From Mesodorylaimus sp. YZB2_4 (lineage: Eukaryota > Nematoda > Enoplea > Dorylaimida > Dorylaimidae), in the NCBI GenBank assembly GCA_030248295.1, contig JASANH010000397.1:1-64000 (forward strand): 64,000 nucleotides of DNA, in the 5' to 3' direction. The notes beneath the pieces are model-generated. The model had not been told where the DNA came from. It worked only from the letters and a program-made list of their open reading frames with translations, and did no database searches. Positions 10,301 to 23,292 of the stretch are shown here, piece by piece. The translations under genes were made by a program, and so were the position numbers. Numbering within the stretch: the first letter of the stretch is position 1; each line of letters opens with the position of its first letter.

Positions 10301-13300
10301 CGAAGTATGCTCTATCGAGGATCGGAAGTGATGCGCGAAGTTGGTTGGGTCATTTTCGATGAAATCCATTACATGCGTGACAAGGAACGAGGCGTGGTGT
10401 GGGAAGAGGCAATTATTCTGTTGCCGGACAATGTCCACTACGTGTTTTTATCAGCCACTATCCCGAATGCCAGGCAATTCGCAGAATGGATCGTCTTCTT
10501 GCACAATCAGCCTTGTCACGTGGTCTACACCGATTATCGTCCCGTTCCGTTGCAACATTTCATTTATCCAGCTGGCGGCGATGGGATTCACTTGGTGGTG
10601 AATGAGAAAGGAGAGTTCAGAGAGGACGGATTCAACAATGCCATGGGCGTATTGAAGGATGCGGGCGGTGCTGGGACGGGCGACAAACGTGGACGCAAAG
10701 GTGGAACTGTTGGTGAGTGCAGTTGAATGAGGAGCTGTGCTCTTTGTGAAGTCAGTGGGGACCGTAGGTGTGGCTGAGGCTAGCATCGACTGATCCGACC
10801 TTGAGCCTGAATCCTGATTCAGTGTAAGTATGGGCAAGGTCGGCTGGGCTAGATGGGGATAGGGGAGAGGGGAGGAGGGAGGGGTTAGAGATCAGATCAG
10901 ATCGCCTAAGCCTGATCTGATTGCGTGTGAGATAGCTCAGGCCAGGTCAGGTTTGGGTCGAGTGAGTGAGTTGTATGACTGTTTACATACAGTACTGTAG
11001 GCTGGCTGGGCAATTGGCCTGTGCTTGGAGGCCAGGTCTTGGTCCAGCGCGCGTACAATTTGATCGCTTTTGCTTGCTTTCTTTTCTTTCCTCCTGCTGG
11101 ACCTGAGGTGGGGGGGGGTTTCGAGAGGAAGGGTTAAATGTCCTGGCCGGCCCAACAGGGTGCCTTGCCCATACTTGATTCCGTCTGACCCAGGGTCCAT
11201 GAATCGGCTTGATCCTGATTTGATTTTCAAACGAGTTTCAACGGCGATAATCTAACTGGCACCACGATTTTGTTTCCTCACTCCATCCACGGGGGCGCTA
11301 AGCTGGATTTCATGTGAAGTTTGCTGAAAAAGTGAGGCTGCTCATGTAGCATGACGCGCACAGTAATTCCAAGCAGATAATCTTGGAAAAATTTGAATTT
11401 TCCAATCCAGCCAGTTCAGCAGGGGTCAGGTGGATCAGTCGGTGGTGGGCGTTAGGCCAACCGATGAGGGGGGAGTAAACTCGCTTCATTACTTACTTGA
11501 AAGTCTTCCAGAACTATCTAAGATAGGCATATGTGCAAATTACCTCATCCTCTCCCTAAGCATTGGGACTTGGCCGTACATAGGTTGGAGTTCGCATTCA
11601 GATGATTTGCCAGACGCAGGTTGGTTGGGTGGGGGAGAGTTGAGTGTATCAGTCTTCGTTCTCTTATTCTGGCAAGTTATTCTTTTTAGGGGAATCCAAT
11701 GTCTTCAAGATTATCAAGATGTGCATGGATAACAATTATGCGCCTGTCATTATTTTCAGTTTTAGTCGGAAGGATTGCGAAGCGTACGCATCAAGTTTGC
11801 AAAAACTCGATTTCACCACCAGTAAGCATTTTTTTCTCAGCTTAACCTTTTTTATTTTTAGCACTAGACTTCTTATGTTTGTTTTTCTAATTGTCGACTG
11901 CCGTGACCAATTTGAACTAAAATTGACGTTTTAGGCGAAGAAAAGGATTTGATTGAAAAGGTCTACAATAACGCGATGTTTGTTTTATCCGAATCGGATC
12001 GTCAGCTGCCTCAGGTACTTAGTAAATTCGTATTTTCTTTCGGATTACTTCAGTAAATCAGATTTTCTTTTAGATTACGAGTTTGAAGGACATTCTGAAA
12101 CGGGGAATCGGCATTCATCATTCTGGATTATTGCCTATTTTGAAAGAAACAGTGGAAATTCTTTTCGCGGAAGGATTTTTGAAGGTGAGAGCAAGAAGTC
12201 AGTTTTTTATAAATTGGAAAAGCGCTCAGTACAAACAGAAATCAGAGACACAATTAAAAAATATTAAAGTGATTTTGACATTTTTTTAGGCCTTGTTTGC
12301 CACAGAAACATTTTCAATGGGTTTGAACATGCCAGCGAGGACGGTGCTGTTTTCGAGTGCGAGAAAATTTGATGGGAAAGATTATCGTTGGGTAAGAAAA
12401 GGTGAGATTTTTTGTTTTGTTTTATAAGTAAACTCGATATTTAGATTTCCTCTGGTGAATATGTTCAAATGGCGGGTCGAGCTGGTCGTCGTGGTTTGGA
12501 TCAGCGAGGTATCGTCATTTTGATTGTGGATCAGCATATGGGCGCCGATGCTGCGAAACAGATCATCAAGGTGAGGTTGCCTGTGAAGGGAACCTTGAAA
12601 ATGGCTAATAACACGAGAGAGGCTGGCAAAATTTGGCAAAAGGAAAGGGAAGGGGGCCCATCCTGGTCGGTCTAGTGGAGGTTCGATTTTTGGTTACCCG
12701 CGGGCTAGAGGGCTTGTTAGTTGGCCCTAACTTGCCATCGACTTGGGTCAATCCGGGATGCACGCTGGGCAAGAGTGCACGTCAGTCGCTACCCCGCCAT
12801 GTCGGCGGTAACCCTGTGGGGTAATCATTCTCAGTCCGTGCCCCGTGAGGGGACCCGGATTCAAGAGCCTCCTGCCCCCTTAGGCCTCTCCTCGTTCATC
12901 GATCCTGGCGACCCTGGAGGAATGAAGGGTGAGCCACCCACCGCCAGCCGAGCAATGCGCACAGTGGAATTTCCTGTCAGTCCTATGGGCTATTCGTTGC
13001 AGGGAGAACCAGATCCGTTGAATTCTCAATTTCGACTGACCTACAACATGGTTTTGAATCTGTTGCGTGTGGAAGGCATTAATCCGGAGTTTATGTTGGA
13101 GCGATCGTTTTATCAGTTCCAGAACTATTCGTCATTGCCTGGCCTTTATGACAGTACGGTGTTTTGGTCTGCTATTTGTAACCACTGGGAGATAACTACG
13201 ATTGTTTTGCGTTTTCAGAAGTCAAAAAGTTGGAATTGAAATATCAAAGTATCAAGGTGCCAAGTGAATTGGAGACGGTCGGTTATTACAAGATTAAACA

Positions 13301-16300
13301 AGAAATCGCTGGACTCGGACGGGAATTGCAGAAAATAATAACAAAACCAATTTATATGGTGCCGTTTCTGCAACCAGGGCGATTGATTAGGGTTAAACAT
13401 CATGAAGGTGATTTCGGATGGGGCGTTGTGGTCAGTTTCGAGAAGAAGGTTGACAAGAGCGATCCGTTGAAGATGGACACGGTTTATGTGGTTCATGCCT
13501 TGTTGCATTTGAAGAAAGAAACAGCACAGGTCAAAGTGATTTCGGCATATCGTCCGTGTCCGCCTGGCGAGAAAGGAGTAATGGAGGTTAGAAGTGGATG
13601 GGTGTGTTTTGGGGACTGGTTTAATCGGAGGACTTTTCAGGTGGTGCCAATTATGCTTAATCTGATTTCTGAGATCAGTCAAGTCAGAGTGGTATATCCG
13701 GAAGACCTGCGTCCATTGGATAATCGAATGAGCGTTTTGAAACGGATCGAGGTACTGTAGGATGGAGTTGAAGTTGAGGGGGGGAATATGGACTTATCTG
13801 TGAATGGACTCGTTTGAAAATGGGGGATAAAGCGAGAATTGGACAAAAGGAAATGTGCTTAATGACCACCTTTTTCAGGAAGTTATGAAGAGATTCCCGA
13901 ATGGTGGTCCACCCCTGTTAGATCCCATCGAAGATATGAAGATCAAAGAGCCCCAGTTGAAAGATATTGTCAAAAAGATCGAAACGTATCAGGAAAGATT
14001 AATGAATCATCCGTTGAGGAAGAATCCGAATGTGACGGAAATATGTAAGATTTATGAGGAAAAAATGGAGGTAAGCTGGCGGATTGTGAATTGCATTTTT
14101 TGAGTTGGCTCACGAGATCTGGAGCTTTTGTCATGATGTGGTTTAGATGAGGGGAGTAATGGTGGAGCAGGTTTTGGTCAAGGCTTTGGATGCATGTTTC
14201 TTGAAGTAGCGAGTAGTGGCTAGGAGCGGCAGTTAGAAGTTTGGTATCGGCCCTACCGAAGCAGTCGATGTCAAATTGTAGGGGCTGACCAAAGAGCGAA
14301 GTCTGGAAAGTTTGAGTACTGTATATTGTGATACTTCTCCCAGTTGTGAGTGGAGGTACCTACACGCGTACGTGGTTCGAATCACCCCTGCGCGGCCCCT
14401 ACCGAAACGGACGCCAATAAGGACAACTCTTTATTGGGCCGACGGGCGGACACCTCCACAAGTATAAGACAGGCCAAGAGGCGAGCACTGAGATTAGGGA
14501 GAGGCGGTTAGGAGATACCGAACTGCTCGTGAGGAAATACGTAGACGGACTGAAGGCAGTCCTCACGGCCAGGACGGCCAAGACATCGGGCGACCAGTCC
14601 TAAAACTAGTCTAGATTAGATCCAGGCTCGCTCTCCTTGCTCCAAGAGAAGAGAGGACGAGCGAAGGAAGTATTCACGAGTTGTACCAGACAACTTGTGC
14701 CGGGCGGTTCAAAACCGGTAGAGACGAACCCTCATCAAGAGATGCGGGTTACAATATTATCTCGTGGTCAGTGGTGGCATGTTCAGCGAACATTTGACCT
14801 TGGTGATAAGATGCAGCTTAGCGAACAAATGGCAATTTATAGTAACATTTACACGTAAATTTAGAATTCAGTCACTTTGTAATAACCGGACGAAGCTAAA
14901 ACTTTCCAGACTTCGTCCTGTGGCCAGGCTCTGCACTTTGGCGCTTGCCCCGATATGTATTTACGACAGTTACCTTCTGAGTAGAGAATGATTCCTAAAA
15001 AATTTATCTCTTCTGTCGCGGTAGAATGTTGGATGTTTTCTGTGAGCAATCTTTGGCGGTAGGCCAGGCCAAGCCTGCAAAACTTTATTACTTTAAATTT
15101 TAGGTGGAAAAGGAGCTGAAAGTAGCGAAAGATGAATTGAAGAAAGCGAAATCGCTTTTGCAATTGGATGAATTGAAATGCCGGAAGCGAGTGTTACGTC
15201 GGCTTGGATATTGCGATCAGCAAGATGTCATAACTCAGAAAGGACGGGTGGCTTGTGAGATCAGCGCGTGAGTATGCGGCAATGTTGTTGCGGCTGGGTT
15301 GCCATGAGTAGGGTGGAAGATGTTTTTTGGTAGTGAGATCAAGTTTGGTACAAGGCTGAAAACCTAAGAAAATCATGAAAACTGAGAGGTTGCAGTTTAA
15401 GTTTTTTAAATTTTGAATCACCCGCCTTTTCTAAGGATGTAAAAATTCTGGATAAAATCAGATTTTGCAAAATCGGTTGACCATGGGAGGGTAATCACGC
15501 TGTAAATCTGTTGACGTTAGTGTTGTGTAACATTAGTGTGCTGCTACAGTGAAAAAATGACCGGGGAAAATCAAAATTTTTTTTTCTGGAAAACATGGAG
15601 AAATTAGCGAAAATCATTTTCCGCTTCTTGTATGAACCCTACACAATTTTTGTGACATAGACAGATCAGATAGAAAAGTGTGTTGCCCCCGTAGGGCCTA
15701 GGAGGCTTGGCTTTTCCTCAGCTGCTACCTGTTTCAGGGCGGACGAGCTTCTACTGACGGAGATGCTATTCAATGGCATGTTCAACGGTTTGACGCCTCA
15801 GCTGGCTGCGGCGTTATTGTCATGTTTTACGTTCCAAGAAAACGCCGAAATGCCGAAGCTGGCGGAAGAAATGTCTGGAATTTTGCTTCAAATGCAGGTA
15901 AGTAGGAGGTTTTATACTTTGCATATTGGAAGCCACGTTTGGAAGGACGAAGCTTTGGTGTAGCATTTGCCCAGGTTGTCACTGTAACTCTGGCTGTCTT
16001 GCCGTGACCTGTCCTGTCCTGTCCTGTCCAATCCTACCTTGTCTCACCCTAGAGTGCGCTAGTGCGCTATCTACTCATAAAAAACAAGACGAATCGCTGG
16101 AAGGAAAATGGTGTGCTGACCACAGATATTAGCTTAATTCCAAGCATTGGATGGTTTTACCTTGATAGCTGACATTTGTTTTGTCAGGAAACTGCTAAGC
16201 GTATCGCCAAGGTACAACTAGAAGCGAAGATGCCCAATTTCGAGGAGGAGTCGTACGTGGATAGTTTCAAACCGCATATGATGGACGTTGTGCATTCGTG

Positions 16301-17711
16301 GGCCAGTGGTGCCACGTTTTCGAAAATCATGGAGAAGACGACAGTATTTGAGGGTGAGGAATTTGTGTTTTCTGTAGTTTTCGTTCGGGATCGGGATTCA
16401 GTCAGTCCTGGTCAGGATCGGGGCCAGTGCTGGGGATGTAGGGGTCTTTGGCAGTTATGGCAGTGCTCTGTATGTACATCACCGGTCAAAATTATGGAAT
16501 CGGCTGTGCGTAGACGTGTTTGTAGGGATTGAAGGCCGACCACGGGGTGTCGGGCACTGCTACGCTGTAAAGGATGTTACAGTAAGAAAGCGCATTTATT
16601 TCTTCTTATGTAGCCTTCTGCTCACTGGTGCTAGCGTAAGATTTAGCATGAAACTGATTTTTCGCAAAAAAAATTGTTCCCATGTGTTAAATTATCGAAA
16701 TTTTTTGATCGCCTTTGAAAACTCGATAGATGGACGTTTTGACGGATTCAGGGCACGGCATGTATGATTTTTCACTCGGTCGGCATAATTTTTTTTCCAA
16801 TGATAATCGCGTTTTGAAAAATGTTGGTATCTAGTGTTCCAAGGCGTTTGGAGGAAGATGTGAAAAATCAAGGCGGCCTGCCGAAGTATTGAGGCCTTGC
16901 AAAAAATTTTTTCCCTCCGATATCTGCGTAAAATTTCGTTTCGTGTCATGTTGTTTTCCATGTAACTGTGTACGCTTAGCTTTTGCAGAAGCAAGGCGAG
17001 AAAGTGAAGTATCCAAACTGCGCACATTTGATTCCGTAGTTTTGACTGGTAGTGGAATACGGAAAATCTCATCCAGCTCATTAAAGAGCGACCCTGGCCC
17101 ATTGCTGAATGTAGGTTATGCGTCTGCCTTCCACGCCAGGTGTGCAGTTTCCGGTGAATGCTCGACTCGCGGCTGGGAAAATCATTTCTTGTGTGATTTG
17201 TCCTTTTTTCCTCAAGGTGGTTGAGCGGCTTAGTGATTTGGTAAAACAGAAGCAGGGATCCATCTGCATTCAGAAAATTATGCGAAGTGATGCAGGCAAT
17301 CTCTTGCTCCTCTTAGGCTTATTTCTATCCCTGCATTACAGTAGTCGTTACTGTAGAGCTGTGGTCAACTACACTTCCTTGATGCTGATGTCATTCGGGA
17401 AATTTTTGACCCCCATAGTGTACATATGAATAAATTCATTGAGACTACCCCGTGTCGGCTACTTTGCCCACGCGTATGCTTGCTGGCATTAGTCGAAACG
17501 AGGCTTTGCTGTTTTAGAATCCCGGCGCCCTAGTAGAGTAATCTGTTTTCTAGGGAGCATTATTCGATGCATGCGTCGATTAGAAGAGCTGATGCGAGAA
17601 ATGACTGCGGCCACTCGAGCAATGGGCAATAGTGACTTGGAGAACATATTCGCCGAAGGAATTCGAGCAATCAAACGTGACATTATTTTTGCGGCTAGCT
17701 TGTACTTGTGA
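7354..17711 (+). CDS. mtr-4: Exosome RNA helicase Mtr4 (SKIV2L2), complete
   Basis: Nuclear DExH helicase that feeds RNA into the exosome as part of TRAMP- and NEXT-type complexes. Exons: 7354-7370, 7429-7644, 7720-7786, 7840-8015, 9652-9826, 10295-10712, 11690-11821, 11935-12014, 12074-12184, 12290-12391, 12445-12570, 13003-13153, 13219-13586, 13641-13751, 13879-14070, 15104-15267, 15738-15897, 16188-16353, 17554-17711. These sum to 3090 nt, in frame: 1029 residues, against about 1040 in human. All junctions are GT-AG. Walker A AHTSAGKT lies at about 147-155, DEIH at 239-242, SAT at 270-272 and motif [12 protein letters not shown] at 506-515. Then come the arch/KOW region ([20 protein letters not shown]) and the helical bundle, ending FAASLYL. 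The N-terminal 70 residues are a low-complexity Lys/Glu tail. Human Mtr4 has Glu where Leu occurs at the exon 4/5 junction. A function-grade model; splice sites still need RNA support. Confidence 0.95.
8105..8335 (+). repeat. SINE family B, 5' half (tRNA-like head)
   Basis: A tRNA-like head with an A-box-like GTGGTGCATAGCGG and a B box GGGTTCGATCCCC. The body shared with 34191-34516 follows (GATGGAGGTCGGTTTG, GAGGTGCTCCGAGT). It is interrupted after CGACAGTG by a TIR element and resumes at 9283. It sits in Mtr4 intron 4. Confidence 0.75.
8336..9282. mobile_element. DNA transposon with long inverted ends, inserted in a SINE
   Basis: Long terminal inverted repeats bound this element. GTGTACCACAGGTG at 8343-8356 is mirrored by CACCTGTGGTACAC at 9266-9279. 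Further paired blocks follow: TTTTTCTCA, TTTTTCAGTT, ACATAGAT.GGCT, AGACCAAAA..AGTGAGTT and TCAAGTTTTCAA. The left arm runs to about 8549 and the right arm begins about 9112. The 560 bp interior has no long ORF and no recognised transposase, so it is non-autonomous. It lies wholly within Mtr4 intron 4. Confidence 0.75.
9283..9525 (+). repeat. SINE family B, 3' half
   Basis: This continues the SINE interrupted at 8336. The order of blocks (CATCGTCC, GATGCCC..CGTGGAGGTGCTC, GACTGCTGGCCG, GGCAAAACGG) matches the uninterrupted copy at 25230-25400. It ends in an A-rich tail with AAAGATTAAAAAGAAG. Confidence 0.7.
14360..14700. repeat. GC-rich unclassified sequence in Mtr4 intron 15
   Basis: This stretch differs in composition from its surroundings and contains short inverted pairs (GGACTG...CAGTCC at about 14549). 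No frame resembles a known protein. It is likely an old transposon fragment, but I have no second copy in the window to prove it. Confidence 0.3.
17110..17245 (+). repeat. SINE family A copy in the last Mtr4 intron
   Basis: Matches in sense orientation the tRNA-derived family also found at 45741 and 51268. Shared blocks are GTCTGCCT..CACGCCAGGTG.GCAGTT, TGCTCGACTCGCGGC (B-box region) and AAATCATTTC. It sits just upstream of the last Mtr4 exon. Confidence 0.6.
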
Positions 17712-17910
17712 ACTGATCGATCTTCGGTTGCATCTCATCGAGTTAAGGTTTGGTAGACTTTTGGAAGTGGTGATTCAGTTTTTCTAAATTCTGTTGAGAT
17801 ATGGAGTAAAAATGATGACTTGGCGAAATGGATGGAGTGTGGATTTCTGGAGGGCTGAGTGTCCTGAATGTTGGGAACGAGAATCGTGAGGATTGATTAA
17901 TCTTAAGATT

Positions 17911-17915
17911 TTTAG
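17911..17915 (+). promoter_or_regulatory. Probable trans-splice acceptor of CWC27
   Basis: AAGATTTTTAG ends nine bases before the CWC27 start codon, about 200 bp after the Mtr4 stop. The distance and T-rich acceptor fit spliced-leader addition to a downstream operon gene. There is no clear AATAAA in the intercistronic gap. Confidence 0.5.
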
Positions 17916-17924
17916 GGTTTGAAG

Positions 17925-20900
17925 ATGAGTAATATTTACATTCAAGAACCGCCGACCAGTGGGAAGGTGAGCAGAGGTGAACTGTGCGGGGCTTACTGAC
18001 GGCAATCTGTTCGCGAGGTGGGGTGGAGTAGCTCCAAACTGTGCCTGGAACGAACATGCTATTGTAGTGTGACTGATCTTGAGTGAGTGATGAGCGTCAT
18101 TGGTAATGTGCTATCAGTTACATCACCACTGGTCAGTGGTGTGCTATATTGGCATCATCAAGTGGTCGTTCTGTGCCTGGCGGTGCTAGTGATTCATTGG
18201 AAACGTGTAGCCAGGACCTGCATGTTACGGGCTGGCACTGCATGGGGAGGGTTTGACATAGTTTGATTAGGTGGTGGCGAGAGGCGTAGTGGTCTCTGCC
18301 TGAGACAGTTTCGGTTTCAGGTGTGCCTGAAGACGACTGTGGGCGATATCGATATCGAGTTATGGTCAAAAGAATGCCCGAAGGCGTCTAGAAATTTTAT
18401 TCAATTGTGTTTAGATGGTTATTATAATGGGACAATATTTCATCGAGTTGTGCCTGGATTTATCGCGCAAGGCGGTGATCCGACCGGGACGGGAATGGGA
18501 GGAGAGTCGAGTTATGGAGAGCCGTTTAAAGTATGTTTTGGTGTCGTGCTGCTGAGCACTGTTGACGAGTATGCCGGGTTGGAGATTTGGAGGTTAGATA
18601 TAGTCTGTTTGAAATGGGGCATTCAGCAGGGACTTTAATGATGGAGGAGATAGTGCTGGTCACATTTGGTGTTTACTTTCAGCAGATCCTCCATGGCCTG
18701 ATCATGAAACTGAAAAAACCCAGTTAGAAAAGGTCTAATCCAATGTAGCGATCCCGATCCTGATTTCGTCGGCATCTGTTCCCTACCGATCCCAACGGTT
18801 AGGCATCAGAATTCTGCATACAGCAAATTATGATGTGGCAAAAACCGCCTACTGTATGTAGGCTGGAAAGCACTATCCGATTCATCCTGTAGCAGCTCTT
18901 TGTGCAGTTTTAGGGGGGGGGGGGGGGGAAGCTGGCAAGGCTCATCTATGTTTGCAATTCCCTTAGAAGTGTCAGTTTTTAGAGGAAAGAAGCTGTATAA
19001 ATGAAAAGTGTGCTTCAGTGAAGAAAATGGACTCGTGCGCAAAGAAAAACAGATAAATTCGAAGAATCCCAATCCCGAATACGAAAAAAGTGATTTTTAT
19101 GTGTCGCTAATCCGGGGGCAGATAAATTTGTAAATGTGCTTTAAAGTCGTAATTTACAGATGGCATTTGATTGTACAGTAGTTTGTTCTCTGACGCCAGT
19201 CACCATTGTTTCAGGATGAATTCCACTCTCGTCTCAAGTTCGTACGTCGTGGTCTGGTGGCCATGGCTAATGGCGGGCCGAATGACAATGGGTCGCAATT
19301 CTTCTTCACTTTGGACAAAACGCCTGATCTCCAAGGCAAGCATACCATATTTGGAAAGGTACGTGAGGGAAAGGGTGTCTAGAATTATGTGCTGTATATT
19401 GGGTGTGGTGTGGTTGCAGGTTGTCGGCAACACTATGTACAATATGTTGAAACTTGGCGAGTGCGAAGTGGACAAGAATGAAAGACCGTTGCATCCGCAT
19501 AAAATCTTCAAGACTGAGGTAAGCTGTGTTGGGTTTTGGAAGATGCTTATACTGCTGTGAGGTCCGACTGGACTTCAGTGTACGGGCATGCATTGTCTGT
19601 CTTCTGCTGAGGGGTCCATGAGATAATTGTTGATAGAATCGCCTTTTCCAGTGCACTTCTGCAGGTATGTGATACGATGACGGTAAGAAGAGCGTAGGTA
19701 GTTGATGCTACACTGGTGTGGGTCTCCCTGGTCTTTATCGGAGTGATGGTTCGCAGGGGTAACCATGGGCCCACTAATTAGAGTCCTTTACAGCAGACAG
19801 TAGAAGAGTCGCCTCTGATTCTAAAGTTGTGTGAATCTTGCGTGTATTTAGGTACTGAATAATCCGTTTCCGGATGTTGTGCCCACTAAGAAAGCCTCAG
19901 AAAAGGATATCGAAGATGAGGAAAGAAAAGCTAAAGCATCGGCAGTGAAAGCAGAGAAGTAAATGGTTTTCGCAACTTTTTTGTGTCTTCATTCCATTTG
20001 AATTTTAGGAATTTAAATTTGCTGTCGTTTGGGGATGAGGCCGAAGAAGAGGAGGAAATAAGCAAGGTGGGTATGCTTTGATTCCCGTAAAGTGCATTTT
20101 ATGTGGGTGCGATTATGTCCAAAACGGCTAGGTGGAGTGCAAGAGATTAAAGTGTATCATGACCTGAAGGAAGACATCATCCTGCATTGACCCATGGGCG
20201 AAAAGGGCACTGGTGCGATGGAAGTGTATCAATCTGAAACATGTACCAGCCGCTTAAGCACGTGTGTGTTTTTGCTTTAGCAATTCAGCGTCAAAGGAAA
20301 AAGTGCTCATGATGTTCTCAAGGACGAAAAGCTAAGCGCTGAACCAGCCGTGAGGAAAGAAGAAATGTACAAAGGGCAAGAGGTGAGCTGTTTTTTTGAG
20401 CTGACGAGTCGGTCGGTCGTGAGTGTCGGTGACTAACGATAAATGCGATAGTTCTGGTTTTAGGATAACGATAAAAGTCAGGAAGATTTGGACGAAAAGG
20501 AGCGGGTGAAACGTCGTGTAGCGGAGAAACTAAAAAAATTCGCTAGTGCGTCTGGGCACAAAGGAAAAATGGAGGAACAGAAGAAACAAGAAGATGAGGA
20601 GGAGGACTTGGATAATTTGCTCTTCTCGGAGCAAAGAAAAGAAGAGAAAGCGAAAGTGTAAGTGGTCGAACTGTTGAATACATTGAGAACACTCAAATAG
20701 TTGTGTCTACTTCCTACCTACGTACAGGGTAATCGAAATTTATGGTGAAGAAACAGTATGCACTTTGTAAGAGAGAGGACCTGAAAGACGAAGCCTTGAT
20801 ATAGATTTGGATGTGAAAACAGCGCTTGCGTTTCATGTTTACTCTCCTGTCTGTACCGCACGTGATTGTTTTGAAGGGACGCTATGAAAAATGAGTACAA

Positions 20901-22103
20901 GCAATTACAAAAGGAATTGGCGAAGATGTCGAAACGAGGGCAAAAGCAAGACGATGATGGACAGGGCGAAGAAGAGGCGGAAGAGGAAGAAGCGAAAAAT
21001 GAGTTACTGGCAGCCATCAAGGCTGAGCGGCAGAAATATTCGAGTGGATTGAAGGGAGTTCCAGCTCGGAAGACTGGAGATAGGGAGAAGGAGGTGCGTT
21101 TAACTTTATTGATTAATCGTGATCAGCTATTTATAAAACACCGTCCTTCATGCTGGGTAGTCTGGGGTCTGATCGAATAAATAGTTAAATCCTGCACAGG
21201 TCAGATTGATTGTGATCGTGCCAGGAACAGGAATACTGTGGGAATCTTCTAAGGTTTCTGTTGGTCCAAACGTCTGATAACCTACACTAATCGATTTTGT
21301 GTCGCACTGTGCTCTATGCCAATGAAATCCCTTTCAGACGTTGGCCTTGCTGGAGCGGTTCAAAACAAAAATGGAAAGCGCCAGGCAGCGGCATCCATCG
21401 GGAGAAGGTCCAGCTGGTGGCAGCAAGTCGACCAATTATTTGGATGATGAAGAGGACCCGTTGCCGACTGATGACTGGTAAGGTCTGTGAATGGGGGAGC
21501 CAATTCCGAATGAGCCGATGGGATATACTGTACGTAGTCTAGTAGTGCAAGACTATTAGTCTGCGTTCAGTGGACAGGTTAGGATGTTTTACGATAGCTA
21601 CCTACCATGCTTGGATGAAGTCCCGACCCTGGTGGAGTAATTTGCACATTCTCTACCATTTGTAAGTTCAAATTTTTTACAAAGTTGCGTTATTCTGTGT
21701 CCGATCGTCTGTCTGACGCTCGAGTTTCTTGCGAGGGGTAGGAGGTGAAGCAGGCTCAGGTCTCTTTTAGCTGACGAATTCAGGGTGGTTTCTTCTACAC
21801 CCTCATGCCCAGACATGCTACACAGTGTTTTTCCGAAAGCCAAAAAAATATTTTTTAAATCGTTTCAGGCTCGCTCATAGATTTGTTGTTGAAGAGGAGG
21901 AAGAACTGCTGCCCGAAGCTAAAGATGCTAACGTGAAGACTGTAGATAGCTATGATATTCACGATCCTCGAAATCCAATGAACAAACGACGACGAGAGAA
22001 AAATGGCAAGCTATCCAGGTCCAGCGATCAGGGATCTCGTGGAAGGAGGGATCGCGAGCGAGACGATGAAGGAGGCTCGAAACGGTCCCGACATGATCGA
22101 TGA
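17925..22103 (+). CDS. cwc-27: Spliceosome-associated cyclophilin CWC27, complete
   Basis: Spliceosomal cyclophilin of the activated B complex. Exons: 17925-17966, 18321-18530, 19215-19358, 19420-19518, 19852-19958, 20009-20066, 20281-20382, 20464-20657, 20877-21093, 21338-21477, 21869-22103. The sum is 1548 nt, in frame: 515 residues (human about 470). The start MSNIYIQEPPTSGK and the final IHDPRNPMNKRRREK block are family hallmarks. The cyclophilin fold spans about 10-165, with FHRVVPGFIAQGGDPTGTG and NGSQFFFT. The Trp that shapes the active cyclophilin A pocket is Asp here (KTPDLQGKH). Human CWC27 has Glu there and is regarded as catalytically weak or inactive, so the same is inferred. The rest is acidic coiled coil and an RS/RE-like basic tail. 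The acceptor of exon 9 (TTGAAG) is weak but is required by frame. Confidence 0.93.
18913..18928 (+). repeat. Poly-G tract (16 G) in CWC27 intron 2
   Basis: Sixteen consecutive G on the plus strand, preceded by TTTTA and followed by AAG. The length is enough to form a G-quadruplex on the coding strand of the intron. Confidence 0.9.
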
Positions 22104-23292
22104 TTTTGTATCGTTGAAGGTTTCCTATTTTTCAGACCGGGGCTATTTTAGATGCGTGGATGAAAAATACCTTAAAAATGTAACGTTTCAAATTTCCCGC
22201 GCTTTTTTTCACATAGCGTTATGCCAAATTCAAATCTGAACGCGGTTTCCCCGAAATGAAAGCACTTCAAATGAACATGACAGCGGGGGTTTTCTGGTCC
22301 TAGACCTCTTGCATGGAAAAAACATTGCAAAGTTCCGTAACAAATTTATTGCTGATTTTCAAGAAACAAGAGGAAGTTCAAACGCAAATGGCAAACATTT
22401 CTTTTGAACAAGATATTTGTCGAGCAAAGTGAGAAAATAAGCGCTGAATTGTGAGCAATGTTGATCGTTCCACCAGTTTCGGGGGAGAAAACATAAAGTT
22501 GACCCAAACTTCTTTGACTTATAGGAACGTAAAATGGGCAAACATTTTGTTGATAATTTACTGACAGACAGAAATTGACAAGAATTTGATGGATCCCAAG
22601 CATTTGTCTGTACCTGCTTCGTTTTGGTCGAGCAATGCGTCGAGACTGGTGCCTGATGGTGGAAACTGTTCGATTTGAGCAAGCAAGAAGAGAAATGACG
22701 AGTTTGCTACTTGTCAATTATGAACATAGCACATCTTGCAGTTGAAGGAAACGGGCGCTTGCGTAAGTTTAACCCTCAAGGCGGCTGCTGTCTAGAGGTT
22801 CGCTCTTCGCAAGGTCATTTGGCACAAAGCGATGCTTTTTTTCTTTGTGGTGCAAATCTGCGAAACTTTATGGTGTTTTAAAACCATAGACCGGAACTAC
22901 ATAGAAGACTAGTTCGTATTCGAGTGCATCGAGCAAATCCATCGATCAATCCTTTTAGTTCGACTTTTATTCATGACAGAATTTTTTGCCGAGGAAACCA
23001 ACGAGTGTCAGAAACAAGAAAACTTCAAAGATTCAATGTTCTTCGGGGACCCACACGAAAGTGGCACGTTCGTTTTCTAATAAGACAATCAGCGAGACGT
23101 TTGCGTAAAAGCGTTAGAAAAAAGATAAAAGAAGACATTTTTGAACTTTTTTCTCGACGAAATTTGAGAAGCGAGTTACAGGAAAAACTTCACGATTTGG
23201 GGATTATTTTTCTGGACTCAAGTTTTTGCTGTCGACTGATATTATTGTCGATCAATTTGAATAATATCGACTGGATTCGATCATCGATCGCA
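22104..23292. other. Intergenic region, CWC27 to MPPED-like gene
   Basis: No gene is recognised in 22104-22920. From about 22924 the frame of the next gene is already open, without ATG, for 370 nt. The encoded stretch is rich in Arg and Lys, ending in hydrophobic LILLSINLNNIDW. It may be 5' leader that happens to be open, or part of a longer first exon whose start lies upstream. I saw no good acceptor just before 23293. Confidence 0.4.
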
